From contig JAKPQT010000456.1 in NCBI GenBank assembly GCA_029555885.1, positions 1-8,829 on the forward strand: a stretch of DNA of 8,829 bases, in the 5' to 3' direction. Below, piece by piece: positions 5,513-8,829 of the stretch. The notes beneath the pieces are model-generated. The model had not been told where the DNA came from, did not search any database, and saw only the letters and a list, made by a program, of their open reading frames with translations. Source of the DNA: Chloroflexota bacterium. Its GTDB lineage: Bacteria; Chloroflexota; Anaerolineae; CG2-30-64-16. Made by a program: the position numbers and the translations under genes. Positions within the stretch are counted from its first letter, which is position 1; each line of letters starts with the position of its first letter.

Positions 5513-5916
5513 GCGAGACCACCGGCCCGGATGCGGCACAGCACATCACCTACCGGCCCATCGGATTTGTCGAAAATGCCTTCGACCAGCCCGTCGCGCC
5601 CGAACAGATTCGTGCCGAAGCCTCCCGCATCGTGCTTGATCCGGCGCTGGCCGAAGGCCTGCAAGGGCTCGCGCCTGGCCAGGAAATCGCAGTGGTCTTC
5701 CATTGCCATCTTTCCGCGGGCTACGAACTGATGCAGCATCCACGGGGCGATACCAGTTCTCCGCGCCGGGGCGTCTTTGCCCTGCGCAGCCCGCGGCGCC
5801 CGAACCCAATCGGCATCACCGTCGTGAAACTGACCGCGGTGGAGGGCAATATCCTGCACGTGCAGGGCCTGGATGCGCTCAACGGGACCCCGGTTCTGGA
5901 TATCAAGCCGGCCTGA
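5509..5916 (+). CDS. TrmO/TsaA-family (VirR/YaeB) SAM-dependent methyltransferase-like protein
   Basis: A 135-residue protein with the TsaA/YaeB beta-barrel domain. The family type member TrmO N6-methylates threonylcarbamoyladenosine at position 37 of certain tRNAs using SAM. Family motifs are IGFVENAF (18-25), a HCH segment at 65-67, RGVFALRSPRRPNPIG at 87-102 and NGTPVLDIKP at 125-134. It ends shortly after the last motif and so lacks the C-terminal domain of the ~235-residue E. coli protein; this short form is common in archaea and anaerobes. It overlaps the preceding gene by 4 bp (ATGA), so it is co-translated with the nickel genes. That is odd for a tRNA modification enzyme and raises the possibility of a different methylation target. 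The family is secure; the substrate is not. Confidence 0.9.
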   Translation: MSETTGPDAAQHITYRPIGFVENAFDQPVAPEQIRAEASRIVLDPALAEGLQGLAPGQEIAVVFHCHLSAGYELMQHPRGDTSSPRRGVFALRSPRRPNPIGITVVKLTAVEGNILHVQGLDALNGTPVLDIKPA

Positions 5917-5946
5917 GTCTTAACCAGGCGGCTGTGGAGGCCTGCT

Positions 5947-6858
5947 ATGTATGACACGCTGCTGGTGCCACTCGATGGCTCGACGTTCAGCGAACGCGCG
6001 CTGCCCCTGGCAGTCACGCTGGCACAGAGGATGCAGGCGCGCATCATCCTGCTCCACGTCATCAGTGCTCCCGTTTTCCCCGGCGGTGACACGGTCGAGG
6101 CCGAGCGCCAGACGGGGGAAGAGGCCCAGGTCTATCTGGCGCATCTGGCAAGCACAATCGCGGCAGAAGGTCTGCATACGGAGACGACATTAGCTTACGG
6201 CCAGGCTGCGGAATCCATCCTGCTGGAAATCAAATCGGCCGGAGCCGACCTGGTGGTGATGTGCTCCCACGGTCGTTCGGGCCTGGGGCGCTGGATTTTC
6301 GGTTCGGTCGCGGAGCAGGTGCTCGCACACAGTCCTGTACCGGTCCTGTTGGTGCGGCCGACCGGCGAGCCCGTCGCGCTGGGGCCGGAGTCTGCACAGC
6401 CCGCGCTCCTCGTGCCGCTGGATGGTTCGCCCCTGGCCGAGACTGCGCTGCCGCACGCCGCGACGCTGGCACGCGCGTTCGGCAGCACGATCCTGCTCTT
6501 GCGCACCGTGGAGCCATCCATGCTGGCCTACCATTACTCCCTGAGGGACCTGGCGCAGGAATCGCTCAGGAATGAGCAGGACGAAGCCAAGGCTTACCTG
6601 GATGCCGTTGCGGAACACCTGCGCGGGGACGGGCTGCTCGTCCAGACTCTTGTCCTGATCGGCTGGCCGTCGGATGTCATCTCCTATCGCGGCGCCACCC
6701 TGGGCCCGCGCCTGGTCATTATGGCCACGCACGGCAGAAGCGGTGTTGCCCGCCTGCTCCTGGGCAGCGTCGCACTCGAAGTCATTCGCCGCTGCCCGCT
6801 GCCCGTGCTGCTGGTGCGTCCGCAGGTCCACACGCCTGGCGAGCCTAAGAACGCCTAA
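5947..6858 (+). CDS. Tandem-domain universal stress protein (UspA family)
   Basis: A 303-residue cytosolic protein with two Usp domains, about 1-140 and 150-292. Each opens with a VPLDGS motif (7-12 and 156-161), the adenine/Asp region. Each ends with the nucleotide-binding loop: SHGRSGLGRWIFGS (107-120) and THGRSGVARLLLGS (261-274), of the G-2x-G-9x-G-S/T type. In both, the first glycine of the signature is replaced (Cys106 and Ala260). Each domain closes with PVPVLLVRP or PLPVLLVRP. Such proteins bind ATP or AMP and support survival under stress or anaerobiosis. GGAGG precedes the ATG at 5947. The gene lies 30 bp after the TrmO-type gene. Its stop codon is embedded in the large palindrome described separately. 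Confidence 0.95.
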   Translation: MYDTLLVPLDGSTFSERALPLAVTLAQRMQARIILLHVISAPVFPGGDTVEAERQTGEEAQVYLAHLASTIAAEGLHTETTLAYGQAAESILLEIKSAGADLVVMCSHGRSGLGRWIFGSVAEQVLAHSPVPVLLVRPTGEPVALGPESAQPALLVPLDGSPLAETALPHAATLARAFGSTILLLRTVEPSMLAYHYSLRDLAQESLRNEQDEAKAYLDAVAEHLRGDGLLVQTLVLIGWPSDVISYRGATLGPRLVIMATHGRSGVARLLLGSVALEVIRRCPLPVLLVRPQVHTPGEPKNA

Positions 6859-6953
6859 CAAAACTGTGCTCTGGCCGGTCTCCGACCGAGCCAGGGGCAC
6901 GATGTGCTGTGGCTTCGCCACAGCCGAGACCGGCCCCAGCGGTTTTGTTAGGG
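6853..6953 (+). repeat. Large imperfect palindrome at the usp stop codon, attC-like
   Basis: CCTAACAAAAC (6854-6864) is complementary to GTTTTGTTAGG (6942-6952). Further in, GCT (6868-6870) pairs with AGC (6938-6940) and GGCCGGTCTC (6873-6882) with GAGACCGGCC (6926-6935). The apical part carries a perfect hairpin, CTGTGGC/GCCACAG (6907-6913/6917-6923). The outer ends read GCCTAAC and GTTAGGG, against the integron attC core boxes RYYYAAC and GTTRRRY; only the last base deviates. The size (~100 bp), the two-block arm and the placement over the stop codon of the preceding gene are typical of attC sites. Alternatives are a MITE or other palindromic repeat, or a large terminator. No integrase or second attC site is visible. 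Confidence 0.6.
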
Positions 6954-7019
6954 ACTCTAAACCGGCCCGCTGAGAGGCGGCGGTCCCTGGCCGGATGGCA
7001 GCAACACGTCGCGCCTTGT

Positions 7020-7048
7020 TTGTATTTTCACAATGCCAATGCTATACT
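7020..7048 (+). promoter_or_regulatory. Sigma70-like promoter of the yedE operon leader
   Basis: TTGTAT (7020-7025) and TATACT (7043-7048) are separated by 17 bp. The -10 box is preceded by TG at the extended -10 position (TGC-TATACT). The box lies in an AT-richer dip between GC-rich flanks. Transcription would start near 7055 and run into the structured leader and terminator. Confidence 0.65.
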
Positions 7049-7054
7049 GGGGCG

Positions 7055-7265
7055 GAACTCCCTGAATTCAGACGCCTGCTTTAGTGAGGAGTTGAAGGTG
7101 TCCATCCTGTACCACCGCCAAACCTGAACCCCAACCCGGATCGCCGTCGGGCGATCATGGGTTGGCCGGCATACGCCGGGCGGCAGCGGTGGCGCGCCGC
7201 CCTGATATGGCATGGCATCTCCCGCCTGAGCCGTCGCCCGCGTATGCTGGCGACGGCTTTTTGTT
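7055..7265 (+). ncRNA. Structured leader or small RNA upstream of yedE, candidate riboswitch/attenuator
   Basis: This ~210-nt stretch between a promoter and an intrinsic terminator folds strongly. AACTCC/GGAGTT (7056-7061/7088-7093) forms a 5' hairpin. CCACCGC/GCGGTGG (7112-7118/7186-7192) closes a multibranch region. That region contains CCAACCC-g-GATCGCC/GGCGATC-at-GGGTTGG (7131-7165) and CCGGC/GCCGG (7166-7170/7175-7179). GGGCGGC/GCCGCCC (7178-7184/7196-7202) is an alternative pairing. GCCGTCG at 7143-7149 duplicates the 5' arm of the terminator, so it could pair with the terminator's 3' arm instead. A nine-residue reading frame (GTG at 7098 with GAGGAG upstream, stop ending at 7127) lies inside. 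I do not recognise a known riboswitch class. It may be an independent sRNA or a conditional terminator. Confidence 0.5.
7230..7262 (+). terminator. Rho-independent terminator in the yedE leader
   Basis: GCCGTCGCC (7230-7238) and GGCGACGGC (7249-7257) form a perfect 9-bp GC-rich stem with a 10-nt loop. TTTTT (7258-7262) and then GTTG follow at once. It sits ~200 nt downstream of the promoter and ~80 nt before the yedE start codon, the geometry of an attenuator. Confidence 0.9.
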
Positions 7266-7340
7266 GTCCACATAGTGGCCACGTCGTGGTGCGCCGGTCC
7301 AGCCGCGTGCGCCGCGTGGAAACAACATAGGAGGGAGATC

Positions 7341-8459
7341 ATGTCGGAACGTCTCACCCGGTTCTTTGCCTCGCGTTGGGGCATCATCCTCGCGGGCGCC
7401 GTCATCGGCGTCCTCGCCCCGCTCCTGCAGAAGCTCGGCAATCCCGCTAACATGGGGATTTGCGTGGCCTGCTTCGAGCGTGACATTGCCGGCGCACTCG
7501 GCCTTCACCGCGCCGCGGTCGTGCAATACATCCGCCCTGAAATCATCGGCTTCGTGTTGGGCTCCATGCTCGCGGCCTATGCCTTCCGCGAGTTCCGCGC
7601 CCGCGCCGGCTCCGCGCCTGTGGTGCGCTTCGTGTTGGGCGCGTTTGCCATGATCGGCGCGCTGGCGTTCCTGGGCTGTCCCTGGCGCGCCACCCTGCGC
7701 CTGGCCGGCGGCGACCTGAACGCCATCCTGGGCCTGGCCGGCCTGGCAGTCGGGATTGCGGTCGGCGTGCAGTTCCTCAAGGCCGGCTATAACCTGGGCC
7801 GCGCGCAGAAGACGTACACCGCAGTCGGCTGGATCATGCCGCTGCTCATGGTCGGCCTGCTGCTCCTGCTGATCTTTGCGCCGACCTTCAGCAAGGACGG
7901 TCCGATCTTCTTCAGCCAGAGCGGGCCCGGCTCGCTCCATGCGCCCCTGCTCATCGCGCTGGCCGCGGGGCTGCTGATCGGGTTCCTGGCCCAACGCACC
8001 CGCTTCTGCACCATGGGCGCGATCCGTGACGTGCTCCTGATGCGGGATTTCCACTTGATCACGGGGCTTGCGACGCTGCTGGTGGTCGCGTTCGTCATGA
8101 ACCTGGTCCTCGGCCAGGTGCGCTTCGGTTTCACCCCCCAGCCGGTGGCGCACAGCAGCCATCTGTGGAACTTCCTGGGCATGGCGCTCTCCGGCCTGGC
8201 GTTTGCGCTGGCTGGCGGCTGTCCGGGGCGCCAGTTGTTCTTGTCCGGCGAAGGGGACGGGGATGCAGCGGTGTTCGTGTTGGGCATGATCGTCGGTGCG
8301 GGGTTCGCGCACAACTTCGCGCTGGCGGCCAGCCCGGATTCCGTGGTGGAAGGCGTCGCTAAGGTCGGCGGCCTGACACCTTACGGCATGGGTGCGGTGA
8401 TCCTCGGCCTGATCGTCTGCGTGGCGATCGGCCTGACCATGCGCGAGCGCACGGCATAA
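7341..8459 (+). CDS. yedE: YedE-family (YeeE/YedE) selenium/sulfur-associated membrane transporter
   Basis: A 372-residue integral inner-membrane protein with about nine to ten hydrophobic segments (for example 13-30, 66-82, 97-112, 127-146, 163-181, 202-218, 238-257, 277-293, 309-328, 349-366). It belongs to the YeeE/YedE family, whose characterised member TsuA/YeeE imports thiosulfate using conserved membrane cysteines. The selenium-linked YedE branch is recognised by GNPANMGICVACFERD (33-48), which is intact here. Other conserved cysteines lie in GCPWR (C113), RFCTMG (C223) and GGCPGR (C294). AGGAGGGA (7329-7336) fixes the ATG at 7341. A TusA-type gene follows after 11 bp and a class V aminotransferase gene after that, the usual order in selenium-metabolism loci. 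The transported species (a selenium or sulfur compound) is not proven. Confidence 0.9.
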   Translation: MSERLTRFFASRWGIILAGAVIGVLAPLLQKLGNPANMGICVACFERDIAGALGLHRAAVVQYIRPEIIGFVLGSMLAAYAFREFRARAGSAPVVRFVLGAFAMIGALAFLGCPWRATLRLAGGDLNAILGLAGLAVGIAVGVQFLKAGYNLGRAQKTYTAVGWIMPLLMVGLLLLLIFAPTFSKDGPIFFSQSGPGSLHAPLLIALAAGLLIGFLAQRTRFCTMGAIRDVLLMRDFHLITGLATLLVVAFVMNLVLGQVRFGFTPQPVAHSSHLWNFLGMALSGLAFALAGGCPGRQLFLSGEGDGDAAVFVLGMIVGAGFAHNFALAASPDSVVEGVAKVGGLTPYGMGAVILGLIVCVAIGLTMRERTA

Positions 8460-8470
8460 GGAGACGCAAA

Positions 8471-8677
8471 ATGAAGACAGTAGATGCGCGGGGTTTGTCA
8501 TGCCCCCAACCCGTCATCTTGGCCCGCAAGGCCATCGAGGCCGGGCAATTTCCCATCGAGGTGTTGGTGGAGACCGTCACCTCCCGCGAGAACGTCCGCC
8601 GCATGGCCGAGAAGGCCGGCTGCAAGGTCGCGGTCGCGCAGGCAGGGGATGAGTTCAGGCTGACGCTGACGAAGTGA
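8471..8677 (+). CDS. TusA-family sulfurtransferase (SirA/YedF N-domain type)
   Basis: A 68-residue soluble protein with a single TusA fold. These proteins carry sulfur as a persulfide on one cysteine and hand it to acceptors; relatives beside YedE are implicated in selenium handling. The signature VDARGLSCPQPVI holds the reactive Cys11 in the CPxP motif. Selenium-linked YedF proteins usually have about 200 residues with a second domain after the TusA domain; here the frame ends at a TGA directly after the TusA domain, so this is a TusA-only version. AGGAG at the very end of yedE serves the ATG at 8471, so the two genes are surely co-transcribed. Inferred role: accepting sulfur or selenium from the transporter or from the desulfurase encoded next. 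Confidence 0.93.
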   Translation: MKTVDARGLSCPQPVILARKAIEAGQFPIEVLVETVTSRENVRRMAEKAGCKVAVAQAGDEFRLTLTK

Positions 8678-8688
8678 GCTATTGCCGA

Positions 8689-8737
8689 GCGGGAGCATGA
8701 CGCAGGACCCGCACGCCATCCTACGTCACGCTCCCGC
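8689..8737 (+). promoter_or_regulatory. Long-stem hairpin between the tusA-like gene and the desulfurase gene
   Basis: GCGGGAGC-a-TGACG (8689-8702) is complementary to CGTCA-c-GCTCCCGC (8724-8737): 13 of 14 pairs, with a single A/C mismatch and a 21-nt loop. No T-tract follows, and the next gene is only 37 bp away. It could be an mRNA processing or stabilising element, or a partial attenuator that sets relative expression within the operon. Confidence 0.7.
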
Positions 8738-8774
8738 GTCGCCGCACTGTGTCCTGTGCGAACCGAGGAACACC

Positions 8775-8829
8775 ATGATCTACTTCGATAACGCGGCCAC
8801 GTCATGGCCCAAGCCGCCCGGCGTGGCCG
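8775..8829 (+). CDS. Class V aminotransferase, cysteine desulfurase family, 3' truncated
   Basis: Only the first 18 codons are in the window: MIYFDNAATSWPKPPGVA. The YFDNAAT(S/T)WPKPP opening is diagnostic of the PLP-dependent class V aminotransferase/cysteine desulfurase family, especially the branch often found beside yedE and yedF in selenium-metabolism loci. The ATG at 8775 has GAGGA (8765-8769) upstream. Such enzymes release sulfur from cysteine (or selenium from selenocysteine) as a persulfide or perselenide. That would feed the TusA-type protein encoded just before it. The catalytic Lys and Cys lie beyond the right edge and cannot be checked. Confidence 0.88.
   Translation, partial: MIYFDNAATSWPKPPGVA

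Noticed and set aside
6951..6987. GGGAC/GTCCC with inner CCGC/GCGG as a second hairpin after the usp palindrome
   Set aside because: The stems are short, with a large asymmetric loop and no T-tract. They are not distinguishable from chance in GC-rich sequence.
7155..8501. A 448-codon open frame on the - strand spanning the whole yedE gene
   Set aside because: Its translation is low-complexity (rich in Arg, Ala, Gln, Glu, His) with no family resemblance. It is the antisense shadow of a GC-rich, strongly coding + strand gene with membrane segments and a perfect ribosome binding site.
8675..8740. TGA of the tusA-like gene followed by a hairpin in a selenium locus, as a possible selenocysteine codon with SECIS
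   Set aside because: The TusA domain is complete before the TGA. Read-through gives ~40 residues of no recognisable family, ending without a domain. The loop is long and lacks an evident bacterial SECIS apex. An ordinary stop is more likely.

Overview
The window is a GC-rich bacterial segment of 8.8 kb. Every supported protein gene lies on the + strand, closely packed and mostly preceded by a strong AGGAGG-type ribosome binding site. The gene content suits an anaerobe or facultative anaerobe: Mrp/MinD-type Fe-S ATPases, a NifX-like cofactor protein, a CooT-type nickel protein and a YedE-type selenium transporter. The GC-rich style and gene set would fit Chloroflexota or Desulfobacterota, but no taxonomic marker is present, so this is only an inference.

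Region 1 (1-4999) is a metal-cluster assembly island. In order it holds: an Mrp/NBP35 ATPase fused to a MIP18 (DUF59) domain and cut by the left edge; a DUF5320-like Gly-rich protein; a 69-residue RGG plus zinc-ribbon protein; a NifX/DiNase-family protein; two MinD-superfamily ATPases, each carrying an inserted 2x[4Fe-4S] ferredoxin domain; a free-standing MIP18 protein; a NifU/IscU-type scaffold; and a second DUF5320-like small protein. No nitrogenase gene is present. The combination of an Mrp ATPase, a NifX-fold protein and paired ferredoxin-MinD ATPases resembles the anaerobe-specific orange protein (ORP) complex of Desulfovibrio, whose ORP binds a Mo-Cu-sulfide cluster. Here it is extended with scaffold and carrier proteins.

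Region 2 (5000-5916) has a short structured spacer and three overlapping genes: a CooT-like nickel-binding protein, a 71-residue His-rich helical protein and a short TrmO-type protein. Region 3 is a two-domain universal stress protein (5947-6858). Its stop codon lies inside a ~100-bp imperfect palindrome that resembles an integron attC site.

Region 4 (6859-7340) has no convincing gene. It holds the palindrome, a good sigma70-like promoter, a strongly folded ~210-nt transcribed leader or small RNA, and a textbook intrinsic terminator. Region 5 (7341-8829) is a selenium/sulfur-trafficking operon: a YedE-family membrane transporter, a TusA-type sulfurtransferase, an intergenic hairpin, and the first 18 codons of a class V aminotransferase (cysteine desulfurase family) cut by the right edge.

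Read together, the window holds an Fe-S/heterometal cluster assembly module, a nickel-handling module and a selenium/sulfur delivery module. The best candidates for something undescribed are the extended ORP-like island with its small Gly-rich and zinc-ribbon partners, and the structured RNA with terminator ahead of yedE.
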